A stretch of DNA of 64,000 bases, taken from Liolophura sinensis. Taxonomy: Eukaryota; Mollusca; Polyplacophora; Chitonida; Chitonidae. Under the pieces are notes generated by a model. That model made no database searches. It saw only the letters and a program-made list of their open reading frames with translations, and was not told the DNA's origin. A program made the translations under genes and the position numbers. Below are positions 24,801 through 31,172 of this stretch, in pieces. The stretch covers positions 10,401,717-10,465,716 of the forward strand of contig NC_088305.1 of NCBI RefSeq assembly GCF_032854445.1. The letters run 5' to 3'. Each line of letters begins with the position of its first letter. Within the stretch, counting starts at the first letter, position 1.

Positions 24801-27800
24801 TCTGTTCACACCACACCTCCACTCGCCTCTGATATCTATCCTCATCTGTACACATCACACCTCCACTCACCTCTGGTGTCTATCCTCATTTGTTCACACT
24901 TGCCACCTTCCTCTATTTTACACTTGTACACGCCCCCGTGGCGCTTGATTATTCGCCAGTGCTTTGATTCAGCGGTCGGACTTCCAACTATCACCCTACA
25001 ACAGGATAATGACACGGTAGAAAGTGGTATTTTAAAGGAAGAATAGTCACTGTGCGAAGAAGGCGGGACATTTTAGATCAAAAGACATCAAACGTTGAAT
25101 AGAGTATATAAGCCAACGAAGGCGGTCAAATGTTTGTCATCAGTACCTAGCAGCTGAACATTGAACAATAAGTTTAACATTTGTTTGAGATTTATTACAC
25201 TTATGCTGAAAACATTTTCAACTAATTTAAAATCATTTTCACCCGTCTAAAATTCATGTCACCTCAAAATGATTTTCAGTCATGTTAAGATCATTTTAAC
25301 CCGTCTTAAAATCACTTGCAGTTATCTTAAAATTATTGACAGCTACCTTAAAGATCATTTGCCGATCTCTTAAAAAAAATTCTCTCTTAAAAATCATTTT
25401 AGATGTCTTTGAAATCATTTCAGCTGTCTTAAAGGTCATCTTTAGCTATCTTAAAAATCATTTTTCAGCGATCTAAAAATCATTTTCATCTAGCTCAAAT
25501 AGTAGGATGTTGTTGATATTGGCATCCTGCATTTCATAACTGTTTAACATAGGTGTATCTTTAAGAATACCTATGTCGCATATGTCCGAAAAGGAGCGAA
25601 GTTGATGTGACTGATGTGTCATACTGTCTCTACCTTTCGCTTTACATCACTACCACCGCTAGGCAAAGCTTGACCTTTGGAGCTAGTGAGGCGCACGTAC
25701 ATAGGCTTGTTTAGGCTTAGCCTCGTCATTGTGTCCTCCCGCGGAACATTTTTATTAGCATTTATCCCCCAAAAAATTGTTTTAGGTTTTGACTAGAATT
25801 GTGTTGTACATACTCTAGATAAACAGAATGTGTATTATTAGAGACTAAAGTCGAGACGCATTGTTGGTGTTTTCTGACATAACTTCTGCCTCATCACCGT
25901 GACCCAAGTGACATCGACGTTGCTCAAGATTTCTGTACAAAATTTACTAGTGGTGGCAGTGATGTAAAGCGAAAGGCAGAGAGCGACGCATAGCGACAGG
26001 CAGAGAGCGACGCATAGCGAAAGGCAGAGAGCGACGCATGCACAAGGAGTATGGTGTTGTCAATGTTAGCGAGACTATGTAGCGTCGAACATCTCGACTC
26101 ATACAAAGGCGGGGTAAGACGCGACTCGACTCATACACAGGGGTAAGACTCATACAACAGGGGGGTAAAACGCGACTCGACTCATACAACAGGGGGTAAG
26201 ACGAGACTCGGCTCATACACATTGGGTAAGATTTATACACATGGGGTAAGAGGCGACTCGACTCATACAGAGGGGGGTAAGACGCGACTCGACTGGGTGT
26301 ATGGGTTTAGCCTTAATGTCGTATGGCCATCAGCAACTAGGACCAACTCCCTCGTATGGCCATCCGCAACCGGGACCAACTCCGTCCTGGGAAGCGACTC
26401 AGCTGGAATCCTTATAGGTGTATGTGGTTCACCCTTAAAGTCGTATGGCCATCCGCAACCGGGACCAACTCCGTCCTGAGACGCGACTCAGCTGGAATCC
26501 TTATAGGTGTATGAGGTTTAGCCTTAAAGTCATATGGCCATCAGCAACAGGGACCAACTCCGTCCTGGGACGCGACTCGGCTGGAATCCTTATGGGTGTA
26601 TGAGGTTTAGCCTTAAAGTCATATGGCCATCAGCAACTGGGACACTATACAACAGGGACGCGACTCAGCTGGAATCATTATAGGTGTATGCGGTTCACCC
26701 TTAAAATCGTCTGGCCATCCGCATCCGGGACTAACTCCATCCTGGGACGCGACTCAGCTGGAATTGTTATAGGTGTATGCGGTTTAGCTTTAAAGTGGTA
26801 TGGCCATCAGCAACCGGGATTAACTCCATCCTGAGACGCGACTCAGCTGGAATCGTTATGGGCGTATGCATTTCAGCCTTAATGTCGTATGGTCATCCGC
26901 AACCGGGACCAACTCCGTCCTGAAACGCGACTCAGCTAGAATCGTTATAGGCGTATGCATTTCAGCCTTAATGTCGTATGGCCATTAGCAACCAGGACTA
27001 ACTCCGTCCTGAAACGCGACTCAGCTAGAATCGTTATAGGCGTATGCATTTCAGCCTTAATGTCGTATGGCCATTAGCAACCGGGACTAACTCCGTCCTG
27101 AAACGCGACTCAGCTGGAATCCTTATAGGTGTATGCGTTTCAGCCTTAATGTCGTATAGCCATCAGCAACTGGGACGCGACACAAATGGGAGGCGACTCA
27201 GCTGGAATCTTTATAGGTGTATGCGGTTCAGCCTTAAAGTCGTATGGCCATCAGCAACTCGGATCAACTCCGTCCTGGGACGCGACTCAGCTGGAATCAT
27301 TATAGGTGTATGCGTTTCAGCCTTAAAGTCGCATAGCCATCAGCAACTGGGACGCGACACAAATGGGAGGCGAATCACCTGGAATCGTTATAGATGTATG
27401 CGGTTCAGCAAGTCGTTGCTCTTAGATATCCAGCCGTTAGGTTTATGTCATTCAGTCTTTAAGTCGCATGACCACTGGTCACACGGAGCGAATCCGTACA
27501 ACCATGAAGATGAATTGTGTTTAGTCGTGTGTTTAATCCTCGTTCTTTAGAATGATAAATTACTGTCTTCACCGCAGCATACACGGAAGCTTAAGAGTTA
27601 TTTATTTATTTTCTTGATAGTTTACGTGTACTCAAGAATATTTCACTTATACGACGGCCACCAGCATTATGGTGGAAAGATCCTCAGGGAAACCGGTCAG
27701 ATCCTCAGGGAAATCCACGATCATCCGCAGGTTGATTGCAAACTTTCCTACGCACTGCCGGAAGCCAGCATAAGCTCACAGCGACCGTATTGGTGGGAGG

Positions 27801-30800
27801 GTCCTGGGTCATTGCGCCGTGCTGGCGTGCTAACCCCCTTGGCCCCTCTAAGACGCCAAGACTAACAGTTTCGATGACTATTCAGTAAATGTTATATATT
27901 TTTTAATGACAGGCATGTACATCGATAGGTCAAACTTTTTGTTTCTTGCAACGGACCTCACTTACATTGTACAGTGTTATCAGGTGTACGTCATGTCCAA
28001 CTGATTCTAAATATGCGGGTTTAGAGATTTCGCCTGAGATACCGTTTTGTCGCAAATTGTTGAGATTAAAGCGCTAATGACGTTCGCTTTTTATAATTGT
28101 TCTAGCACTCGTATAACCATGGCTCGGTTCTATTCACCCCTGAAGGGCATGCTTCGTGAAGTTTCGGAAAATAGTCGATTACTAACCTCGCCGGCCTGTC
28201 CAGTTGCTCCATTACAATGCATATGGTCCTAATGCACCAGACTGACAGAATTCCGAACTGTCGATCACCCCAAAGGTAAATATTCATCCAAATTTCGAAA
28301 AGTTCAATTCCTTTGCCCGCTTGAAGTTGACAATAATTGTCATCCATCATATATACCATTCGACTTTCTGTTCAACACATTCCTGTCGTTATCAATGGCG
28401 ATGCCCGGCAACCAGGATAACCACGTGTCCAGCATGACAGTCGGCAGATAGCGGCCATTTTAGGAACTTGAAATTAGCGGAAAGGTTGAACTTGCTGAAA
28501 TATGGATGGATGGTTACAGTTGGGATGATATACAACTCGGGATTCTATCAGTTTGGTGCTCTTGGGCTCTGAGCATTGTAAAGGACTAACTGGAGAGTCC
28601 GGGAAGGTTAGTAATCGACTGATTTCCGAAACTTTACGAAGCACCCTTTAGGCTTTAATAGAATCGAGCCATGACTATGCGAGTGCCAGAGCAATTACAA
28701 AAAAGTCACCCAGGGCTACTAAAAACGGGAAAAACCCTTGCGATAAGCGGATGTGCACATTTTCCGGAACTATTTAGTTACGGCAAGTGTTATATATTTG
28801 TTGGTGTTATCTTCCATAACGCATACATACATTTTGTCACCATGGTGGCCTCCGTGGCTAAGGCGGTTAGCGCGCTAGCACAGCGCAATGACCCAGGAGT
28901 CTCTCACCAATGCGGTCGCTGTGAGTTCAAGTCCAGCTCATGCTGGCTTCCTCTCCGGACGTACGTGGGAAGGTCTGCCAGCAACCTCCGGACGGTCGTG
29001 GGTTTCCCCCGGGCTGTGCCCGGTTTCCATCCACCATAATGCTGGCCGCCGTCGAATAAATTAAATATTCTTGAGTACGGCGTAAAACACCAATAAAAAA
29101 GTAAAAAAATAATAATGTCACCATGGTAACCTCAGAAAGGTAGAGTGGTCATAGCAAGCCTGGAAGAAAATCAGTTCCACCCAAAACAGACAAAATTTAA
29201 ATGGGTGTTAAAACCTGCTAAACCAGCAGCGGGTTAGTTATTCGAAAAACTAATAATTCACTGAACAGCTGGTTAGTTATCCGAATAACGAATAACTAAC
29301 CAGCAGCGGGCTAGTTATTAGCTTTTATTTATTCGAATAACTAATAACTGACCCGCTGCTAACTTTAGTCTACTGTATTATTACTGTAAAACACCAAATA
29401 AACGGACTGGCTGCGAGTCAACTGTAAAACGTTTCAGCTGAATGACGGCGGTTAATTGCATAGACTTTGGGCACCAGATGCCAGAGGAAAACCATGGTTC
29501 ACAAGTCACTGAGTATCTGCCTCGTGAGTGGTAAAAATGTTTGTGGCTGAAAATGAAATAGTTGTAAAAAAATCATATTGGCGAGGGTCAAGGGAACAAT
29601 TAGCCCCCGAAGGCTCTGCAACCTTAGACTGCCATAGACGTAAGTCTGTTCTCGAGAAGACAAACAGTATTCGGGCACCAATACATGGAGTTCAAAGAGT
29701 ACAGAGTATTAAAACTTCATCCGATCACATTAGGTAAGAATCCAGGGGCAGCATAGGCCCCCGGAGGCTCCGCGATCCTATATTGTCGTAGGTGTGACAA
29801 ACAGGGATGGAGTCTAAAAGACAACAGCGCCGAAAATGGACAAAATATTGAAAAGACTTAAAAGTCAGGCCAAGATTTAGGAGTTGTAGTTCCAAGTGTA
29901 ACATTGGGGCCCCGACTTATATGGCCTATAAGATTGCTTGGTGATTTTTTTTCACTGTGCAAAACTCTTCGTACAAGAGCGTTGTCTACTCGACAGACAA
30001 GGAAAAATTTCAAAATTGTTAATATAACTTTGAATACTATCTAATTTCACGATATTTGTGAAAACCAAACAGAATCACGAATCAATCACGTATGCACTTA
30101 ATCTGTTTGAATAAGGAACAATGTTTTCTTTTTTAACTATTTATATGTGGCACAGAAAAAGAAAAAATCACACATAGATTTTGCTGCACCGCTACGTAAA
30201 ACTGCGACAATAAGTCATGCTTTGTTGAGATGTCAAAGCTTGTTGAGGATCGTAACACACATCGGTGTTCAACTAGGTGCCGAACAGCTATATAAAGACA
30301 ATAGAGGTATATATTTTAATCTATATCACATCAGTTTATCCTCATTAAGTTCAAGGCTATAGATTTAATGGTTGCAAAGCAGAATTGTAATCGCGGCAAA
30401 TTTTGTGATAAAGAGTAAATGTCCCAATGATGCAATCTCAGTTAGCTTTGGCTAGTTTTGTGAAGTCTACACACACCGATTGGCATACTAAACAAGCCTG
30501 TTATACCTGTGCAACTTTCAGATTGCAAGTTTACCTGAAACATGCTAAAACAGATGCCTGCTTGAAACGATTTTTCTTTGCAGAAGAGAGGTTCAATAAT
30601 TCGCTTCTCCACAACGTGCGACCGGTAAAATTGAAAGTCTTAACCCATGCCGTTATCATTTCAGGCAGTAAATTTATTTTACGTCTTTAATACGTCTTTT
30701 GTAATAAGCATATTTTTTTTTCATATCATATTACTATTTCTTATGTGTAAGCCCATTATAATTTTTCTTTCAGCATCACTCTGACCGCACCCCCCCCCCC

Positions 30801-31172
30801 CACCCCACCTCTTAGAAAAGTGTGTTGTTTGTTATCCCGGGCAATGTTAATAACTGCAAATAATTATATATCGTACAAGACGCATCCATGAATAAAACTC
30901 AAACGTGTAACCTAATGCCCGGATCTATAGTATATGTCTCTTGCCTCGCCAACCGACATATTTTTGTATAGACAATTATGAATTAAGATTTGCTCTTACC
31001 ACTTTTCGGTTGTGTTTATCAACAGCTCCACTGCATAGCCAAAGTGGCTCTTCCCTGGACCTTGGTAAACGCGCACCGAATCTAAGTCCACATTGAAAGT
31101 CCACACAATCCAAGGGACGGCCATCAGTACAACAACACCAGTGGAGTACGACCTCGCGCGTCCCTGCGCCAT
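1..31172 (-). CDS. Integrin alpha subunit gene (13 exons placed; C-terminal part beyond left edge)
   Basis: Cell-surface alpha subunit that pairs with a beta integrin to bind extracellular matrix and transmit adhesion signals. Seen: a signal peptide followed by the N-terminal VRVYQGP...FGYAV signature; propeller blades with ACAPQW, GAP-type FG-GAP motifs and three Ca-binding loops (DFDGDGLDD, GDINQDGCED, DMDGNGYPD, two of them spanning exon joins); the LLRSRPVV end of the propeller; then thigh-domain sequence with NCGGDDVC. Exon phases agree at nearly every junction. No inserted I (vWA) domain is seen. Coding exons: 31000-31172, 24121-24218, 22110-22295, 21129-21189, 18906-18983, 15051-15136, 12865-12921, 8896-9039, 8041-8161, 5504-5689, 3163-3345, 574-671, 1-221. 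Missing: an exon between 24218 and 31000 (blade 1, entering in phase 2 and leaving in phase 1) and about 90 residues of thigh between 574 and 221. Calf, transmembrane and tail regions lie off the window. The exact integrin subclass cannot be fixed; the segment after the propeller resembles the alpha4/alpha9 style (CxxYxGxxVPG). Confidence 0.94.
222..573. other. Integrin intron; expected thigh exon not recognised
   Basis: AT-rich sequence with a TTTATTTATTTATT run near 240 and 385. About 90 thigh residues should be encoded between the flanking exons, but I see no convincing exon here. Confidence 0.4.
574..671 (-). CDS. Integrin alpha exon: thigh FDANFTLDEESANRTDLPR
   Basis: 32 codons plus AG. 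FDANFTLDEE ... PPKRRHLTS fits the integrin 'F-x-V-x-L-x-L-D ... K-R-x-L-F' strand right after the propeller. Acceptor ccatacag, donor GTAGGC. It enters in phase 0, which conflicts with the phase-1 donor of the preceding exon unless the longer donor or a micro-exon is used. Confidence 0.7.
672..1799. other. Integrin intron sequence, no gene seen
   Basis: A local direct duplication: aagatctttatttacaaact at about 779 recurs (with small changes) at about 886, each followed by 'ggcttctgtccaggcg'. Otherwise no recognised element. Confidence 0.5.
1800..2310. repeat. 29-bp minisatellite
   Basis: Repeats of a 29-bp unit resembling taatggatggacaatgcag plus taacatatga, about 17 copies, degenerate at the edges. 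Because 29 is not a multiple of 3, the overlapping frames are all open in places; these are repeat artefacts, not genes. Confidence 0.92.
3163..3345 (-). CDS. Integrin alpha exon: end of propeller (DFAVGAYHTNNAILLRSRPVV) and start of thigh
   Basis: The acceptor is gcttgtag|ATTTCGC at 3346. The exon reads (D)FAVGAYHTNNAILLRSRPVV, then KVDGKLDIIP, CLNYSGVQVPGTL. This matches the conserved integrin DLAVGAYxSxxxVLLRSRPVV. The donor is uncertain: GTGAGT at 3162 (phase 1, giving the end shown) or GTAAAT at 3115 (phase 0, extending the exon to 3116 and matching the phase of the next placed exon). The acceptor side is the seed of the 48-bp repeat array that follows at higher coordinates. Confidence 0.88.
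3346..5135 (-). repeat. 48-bp minisatellite built from an integrin 3' splice junction
   Basis: About 37 tandem 48-bp units. On the minus strand a unit contains CACTAAC (branch-point-like), about 20 nt later ctggttgtag (acceptor AG), then atttcgctgtaggtgcc, which copies the first bases of the integrin exon at 3163-3345. Unit junctions equivalent to the exon start fall at 3345, 3393, 3441, then 3488 and every 48 nt to 5120; the 47-nt step between 3441 and 3488 is a 1-nt deletion. The unit encodes 16 residues (CHTNHVDLVVDFAVGA) on the minus strand and 16 (MVSVTGTYSEIYNQID) on the plus strand, so long frames are open on both strands; neither is itself evidence for a separate gene. Confidence 0.96.
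5136..5345 (-). repeat. Degenerate edge of the 48-bp array
   Basis: Recognisable but diverged copies (e.g. cacctacagcgaaatctaca near 5248) with indels, so the strict 48-nt phase of the main array is lost here. Confidence 0.75.
5504..5689 (-). CDS. Integrin alpha exon: blade 6/7, DLAVGAP and third Ca-binding loop
   Basis: 2 nt plus 61 codons plus 1 nt. DLAVGAPYEDDKVGAVYIYN ... QTFGWSISRGQDMDGNGYP. The last G pairs with AT from the next exon to give the Asp of DMDGNGYPD. Donor GTAATT, acceptor ctcctcag. Confidence 0.95.
5780..6045 (+). repeat. Dispersed repeat family D, copy 1
   Basis: Core 'cgacgacagcgtgatagctg' then gcaaatggtcatacgtaac, repeated at 9310 in the same orientation and in reverse at 22385, 49925 and 56500. 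No coding content recognised; probably a non-autonomous transposon. Confidence 0.7.
6063..6112 (-). mobile_element. Fragment of SINE family A (3' part, inverted)
   Basis: cattatggtgggaggaaacc gggcaaagcccgg matches the reverse complement of the central domain of the abundant SINE. Confidence 0.6.
6115..7735. repeat. 35-bp minisatellite
   Basis: About 45 copies of a unit resembling tagttgcgagtcctatcagt plus gggtccaagagtcta. Two unit variants alternate (gggtccaagag versus gtgtataagaa), with blocks of both orders, indicating several rounds of higher-order duplication. Lies in the integrin intron between exons 8041-8161 and 5504-5689. Confidence 0.95.
8041..8161 (-). CDS. Integrin alpha exon: second Ca-binding loop GDINQDGCE(D)
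   Basis: 40 codons plus 1 nt. PLARFGQVVASIGDINQDGC followed by E; the loop's final Asp is completed by the next exon (G|AT). Acceptor tttacacag, donor GTGTGT. Confidence 0.93.
8896..9039 (-). CDS. Integrin alpha exon: blade 4/5, first Ca-binding loop DFDGDGLDD
   Basis: 48 codons, phase 0 both sides. FGEYYGASLCTVDFDGDGLD followed by DVVVGAPLFS is a textbook FG-GAP repeat with a DxDxDGxxD calcium site. Confidence 0.95.
9120..9270 (+). mobile_element. SINE family A, 5'-truncated
   Basis: Retains the central domain (cctgcggatagtcgtgggtt ... ggtgggcggc) and tail (gtaaaacac ... caaataagtatata). No tRNA-like head. Confidence 0.75.
9310..9545 (+). repeat. Dispersed repeat family D, copy 2
   Basis: gcgacgacagtgtgatagct then tgcaaatggtcatacgtaac, with similarity to copy 1 continuing for over 200 bp through the ctgctcatgtaaatgctta segment. 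Confidence 0.7.
9621..9882 (+). mobile_element. tRNA-derived SINE family A (Meta-type), near full length
   Basis: Head gcctccgtgaccgaggtgct ... gtgagttcaagtccagctc (tRNA-like B-box region), central domain with a C-run, tail of aaataaatac. From memory the central domain resembles the 'Meta' SINE core found across invertebrates; not verified. Confidence 0.82.
9945..10570 (+). pseudogene. Non-LTR retrotransposon reverse-transcriptase C-terminal relic
   Basis: Conceptual translation gives FLGVNFDVKLNFNQHITEIC, then SIYKCFILSDFSYCSSVW and NERAIRFVF, the typical 'YLG..D..L.F..HI..I..KA', 'L...FI.S.F.YC..VW' and 'ERALRIVY' blocks at the end of Jockey/CR1-type RT proteins. In-frame stops and frameshifts show it is dead. 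The 3' part (ggtacaaggttgtggaagta, then cttgcctccagaactgaa) matches the usual 'QG.KLWN.LP.E.K' region. Confidence 0.82.
10661..10788 (-). mobile_element. SINE family A fragment (inverted)
   Basis: Starts with (TTTA)n, then gattggtgttttacttgatt, ccagcattatagtgggagga, and ends within the central domain at gctggtagaactcacca. Confidence 0.75.
11005..11300. repeat. 47-bp minisatellite, about 6 copies
   Basis: Unit resembling gtttgtcctgtcggcataag then tagcctttatttatcgtactagtca. Lies just 3' of the LINE relic and its TATA-rich tail. Confidence 0.9.
11605..11965 (+). mobile_element. tRNA-derived SINE family B, full length
   Basis: Head 'cggtagagcgtccgcttcgg' ... 'ccaggatcaatcc' (tRNA-like), body 'gatagtgcaacgactggttg', tail 'gtacgacgttaaaccccaag' followed by (cact)n. 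Same family at 15565, 17885 and 32985. Confidence 0.82.
12160..12840. repeat. 31-32-bp minisatellite
   Basis: About 21 copies of a unit resembling accgcagaacattcctggcg plus tctgaccagctc. It ends about 25 nt downstream (in gene direction) of the donor of integrin exon 12865-12921. Confidence 0.93.
12865..12921 (-). CDS. Integrin alpha short exon: IYLIDNKKYEVNDSRTGAQ
   Basis: A 57-nt, 19-codon exon, phase 0 both sides, forming the strand after GAP (V-Y-L/I-Y-type) up to the Q that precedes FGEYYGAS in the next exon. Acceptor gccccccag-like, donor GTAAGT. Confidence 0.86.
12925..13380. other. Integrin intron, nothing recognised
   Basis: AT-rich unique-looking sequence on the acceptor side of exon 12865-12921. 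No exon or repeat identified. Confidence 0.5.
13382..13512 (-). mobile_element. SINE family A fragment (inverted)
   Basis: ttatttatttatttggtgtt ttacgctgtactta ... gggggaaacccactaccatcc; the tRNA-like head is missing. Confidence 0.72.
13805..14110 (-). mobile_element. tRNA-derived SINE family C (inverted)
   Basis: Reverse complement carries the head '...cgaagtcgcgagatctgggt', the body 'ccaaagtctttaaaaataag' and 'gccatatgactgaaaaattg'. Same family at 31980, 54100 and 58470. Confidence 0.75.
14392..14746. mobile_element. MITE-like element with about 55-bp terminal inverted repeats
   Basis: Left end ttttcgtaatacataaatta ... agaattacctccctagacgg. The right end is its inverted copy (accgccaagggaggtaattt ... 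ttatgtattacgaaaa). No coding capacity in the interior. Confidence 0.85.
15051..15136 (-). CDS. Integrin alpha exon: GYAVTSG...YIIGAPVDRRVGK
   Basis: 2 nt plus 28 codons, phase 0 out. Contains a clear FG-GAP half-motif (GYAVTSG ... TYIIGAP) of blade 3. Acceptor ttaattag, donor GTAAGT. Confidence 0.9.
15231..15500 (+). mobile_element. tRNA-derived SINE family A, full length
   Basis: ggggcctctgtcgccgagag head, gttcaagtccagttcatgtt B-box region, central 'ccaccataatgctggccgcc', tail 'aaacaccaatcaaataaata'. Inserted about 100 bp upstream of the acceptor of integrin exon 15051-15136. Confidence 0.85.
15565..15795 (+). mobile_element. SINE family B, 5'-truncated
   Basis: Begins at catggatagtgcaacgactg and runs through gtacgacgttaaacccacaa and a cact/catt tail, directly abutting the AT microsatellite. 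Confidence 0.8.
15798..15871. repeat. (AT)n microsatellite
   Basis: About 36 AT dinucleotides with a single interruption (ttatat). Confidence 0.97.
16376..16440 (+). mobile_element. SINE family A 3' tail fragment
   Basis: gtaagtgaaatattcttgag tagg, then aaaacaccaatgaaataaat. Confidence 0.7.
16441..17515. other. Integrin intron, unassigned
   Basis: Contains a G-run and GA-rich patch near 16905-16960. A moderately open plus-strand frame (16761-17291) shows no recognisable domain and lies antisense in an intron, so I do not call it. Confidence 0.45.
17519..17845. mobile_element. MITE-like element with about 80-bp terminal inverted repeats
   Basis: Left arm catttattttttttagacct ... cattcaaacgtttgaattct aaggtgggcttta. 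The right arm is its inverted copy (taaagcccaccatagaattc aaatatttgaatg ... aaaaaagtaaatgaag). Interior about 160 bp, non-coding. Confidence 0.86.
17885..18035 (-). mobile_element. SINE family B, head half (inverted)
   Basis: Reverse complement of the tRNA-like head and start of the body: cagtcgttgcactatcccct ... gaccccgaccc-type ... gcagcggacgctctaccaac. Confidence 0.75.
18906..18983 (-). CDS. Integrin alpha exon: blade 3 entry (GVVAY...YGSAYAG)
   Basis: 2 nt plus 25 codons plus 1 nt. The peptide GVVAYEDTTNDVFKVKDLFY then GSAYAG joins in phase to GYAVTSG in the next exon, recreating the integrin 'DSYLGYSV' position. Acceptor attacag, donor GTGAGC. Confidence 0.87.
19035..20475. repeat. 28-bp minisatellite
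   Basis: About 50 degenerate copies of a unit resembling ctgttaacttctattgggta plus tcacctat. Lies in the integrin intron starting about 50 bp on the acceptor side of exon 18906-18983. Confidence 0.92.
20578..20852 (+). mobile_element. tRNA-derived SINE family A, full length
   Basis: tgtcctccgtggccgaggtg head; gttcaagcccagctcatgct; tail aaaacaccaataaaataaat. Preceded by another (aaat)n stretch at 20535-20570. Confidence 0.84.
21129..21189 (-). CDS. Integrin alpha exon: LIMGVPNMRAGQG
   Basis: 20 codons plus 1 nt. EKTDDKAKLIMGVPNMRAGQ corresponds to the '(L)LLGGPGxxxxQG' loop closing blade 2. Acceptor ttttcag, donor GTAGAT. Phase 0 in, phase 1 out, matching both neighbours. Confidence 0.88.
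21230..22108. other. Integrin intron, no recognised element
   Basis: Contains a C-run near 21515. No exon-like or repeat structure that I can support. Confidence 0.45.
22110..22295 (-). CDS. Integrin alpha exon: ACAPQW blade-2 segment
   Basis: Exactly 62 codons, phase 0 on both sides. It starts ACAPQWKNKYHPGHYLVQGL, the universal integrin A-CAP-W motif with a paired cysteine (GLCYYL). It ends ...AQAGFSVTFAK before a GTTGGT donor, a slightly weak site supported by the reading frame. Confidence 0.92.
22385..22560 (-). repeat. Dispersed repeat family D, copy 3 (inverted)
   Basis: gtgaccatttgccaactatc acac and the preceding 'aggccgtatttcacctgtta' are the reverse complement of the family D core. 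Confidence 0.7.
22668..23030. mobile_element. MITE family M1, copy 1 (TIR ccttacagcgcatg)
   Basis: Starts ccttacagcgcatgtgcagc, ends gcggcgcatgcgctgtaagg; interior about 300 bp. The family recurs at 25622 and 52380. Confidence 0.85.
23676..23737 (+). repeat. About 60-bp segment duplicated on both sides of a SINE
   Basis: gcaatgtttaaccatagaaa ... aatggtatatataata here, and again with about 85% identity at 24055-24116, with a SINE-containing segment between. Confidence 0.78.
23800..24054 (-). mobile_element. tRNA-derived SINE family A (inverted), close to an integrin exon
   Basis: atttattttattggtgtttt acaccatactcaaaa ... ttgaacttaaattcacagca-type B-box region ... gctcggccacggaggttccc. Ends about 65 bp from the donor of integrin exon 24121-24218. 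Confidence 0.84.
24121..24218 (-). CDS. Integrin alpha exon: propeller blade 1/2 (RRYDDY...QWLGSSLALSYD)
   Basis: 32 codons plus 2 nt after a tttgcag acceptor; donor GTGAGT in phase 0. GNGFLSRRYDDYKEHQWLGS matches the conserved integrin stretch that precedes the blade-2 beta strand. The incoming phase is 1, so it cannot join directly to the phase-2 exon at 31000; one exon is missing between them. Confidence 0.9.
24590..24905. repeat. 44-bp minisatellite, about 7 copies
   Basis: Unit resembling tcatctgttcacaccacacc tccactcacctctggtatctgtcc. Pyrimidine-rich on the plus strand. Confidence 0.9.
25225..25495. repeat. Degenerate 25-30-bp tandem repeat
   Basis: About 10 units of (ct)taaaatcattttcagctgtc type, with variable spacing. 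Confidence 0.8.
25622..26052. mobile_element. MITE family M1, copy 2, with an expanded right end
   Basis: Left ctacctttcgctttacatca ctaccaccgctagg; right cctagtggtggcagtgatgt-type inverted match. The right terminal repeat contains a 24-bp block (aggcagagagcgacgcatag ...) present three times. The extreme left end is degraded. Confidence 0.78.
26100..26285. repeat. Short tandem repeat, unit about 24-30 bp
   Basis: Several copies of gggtaagacgcgactcgact catacaca. They share the gacgcgactc word with, and appear to be the seed of, the adjacent 89-bp array. Confidence 0.8.
26286..27420. repeat. 89-bp tandem repeat
   Basis: About 12 units of gacgcgactcagctggaatc, gttataggtgtatgcgtttc, agccttaatgtcgtatggcc, atcagcaaccgggaccaact, ccgtcctgg. 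Period 89 is seen between 26480 and 26569. Some units are internally deleted (e.g. around 27170). Confidence 0.93.
27600..27852 (-). mobile_element. SINE family A (inverted)
   Basis: ttatttattttcttgatagt ... tacgacggccaccagcatta ... ttggcccctctaagacg; central domain with a small internal duplication (gatcctcagggaaacc). Confidence 0.78.
28082..28705. mobile_element. Fold-back element with about 230-bp imperfect inverted arms
   Basis: The left arm (about 28085-28325) is the inverted counterpart of the right arm (about 28485-28705). For example gttagtaatcgactatttt-type sequence, tttcggaaaatagtcgatta and ccatggctcggttctattca on the left match tggtaagtaatcgactgatt-type and ttaatagaatcgagccatga on the right. 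The loop is about 160 bp. No transposase is seen. Confidence 0.82.
28849..29110 (+). mobile_element. tRNA-derived SINE family A, full length
   Basis: gcctccgtggctaaggcggt head, gtgagttcaagtccagctca, central gtgggtttcccccgggctgt, tail aaaacaccaataaaaaagta. Confidence 0.87.
29205..29365. repeat. Palindromic cluster
   Basis: Alternating direct and inverted copies of ccgctgctggttagttatcc / gaataactaac-type words (ttagttattcg, cgaataactaataac); could form a strong hairpin. Confidence 0.75.
29370..30990. other. First integrin intron, unassigned
   Basis: No repeat or exon confidently seen. Two GC-richer, mutually similar blocks (about 29590-29645 and 29745-29805, sharing 'agcccccgaaggctc'/'ggcccccggaggctc') are noted. 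The expected blade-1 exon was searched for and not found. Confidence 0.4.
31000..31172 (-). CDS. Integrin alpha exon: start codon, signal peptide, mature N-terminus
   Basis: ATG at 31172. The first 25 or so residues form a signal peptide (basic MAQGRAR start, then a hydrophobic VVVLMAVPWIVW core), followed by the mature start FNVDLDSVRVYQGPGKSHFG, the classic integrin alpha N-terminus. The donor is GTAAGAG after 57 codons plus TG (phase 2). An upstream ATG in the same frame at 31200-31202 is less likely because it would precede the signal peptide with polar residues. Confidence 0.92.

Noticed and set aside
29440..29500. LWHLVPKVYAINRR-like frame as a blade-1 exon
   Set aside because: Lacks the GAP motif and conserved cysteines; phase does not fit.
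29880..29925. VGAP in translation (minus strand) as the missing integrin exon
   Set aside because: An in-frame stop lies just before it, no acceptor in the right phase, and the following residues do not resemble an integrin.
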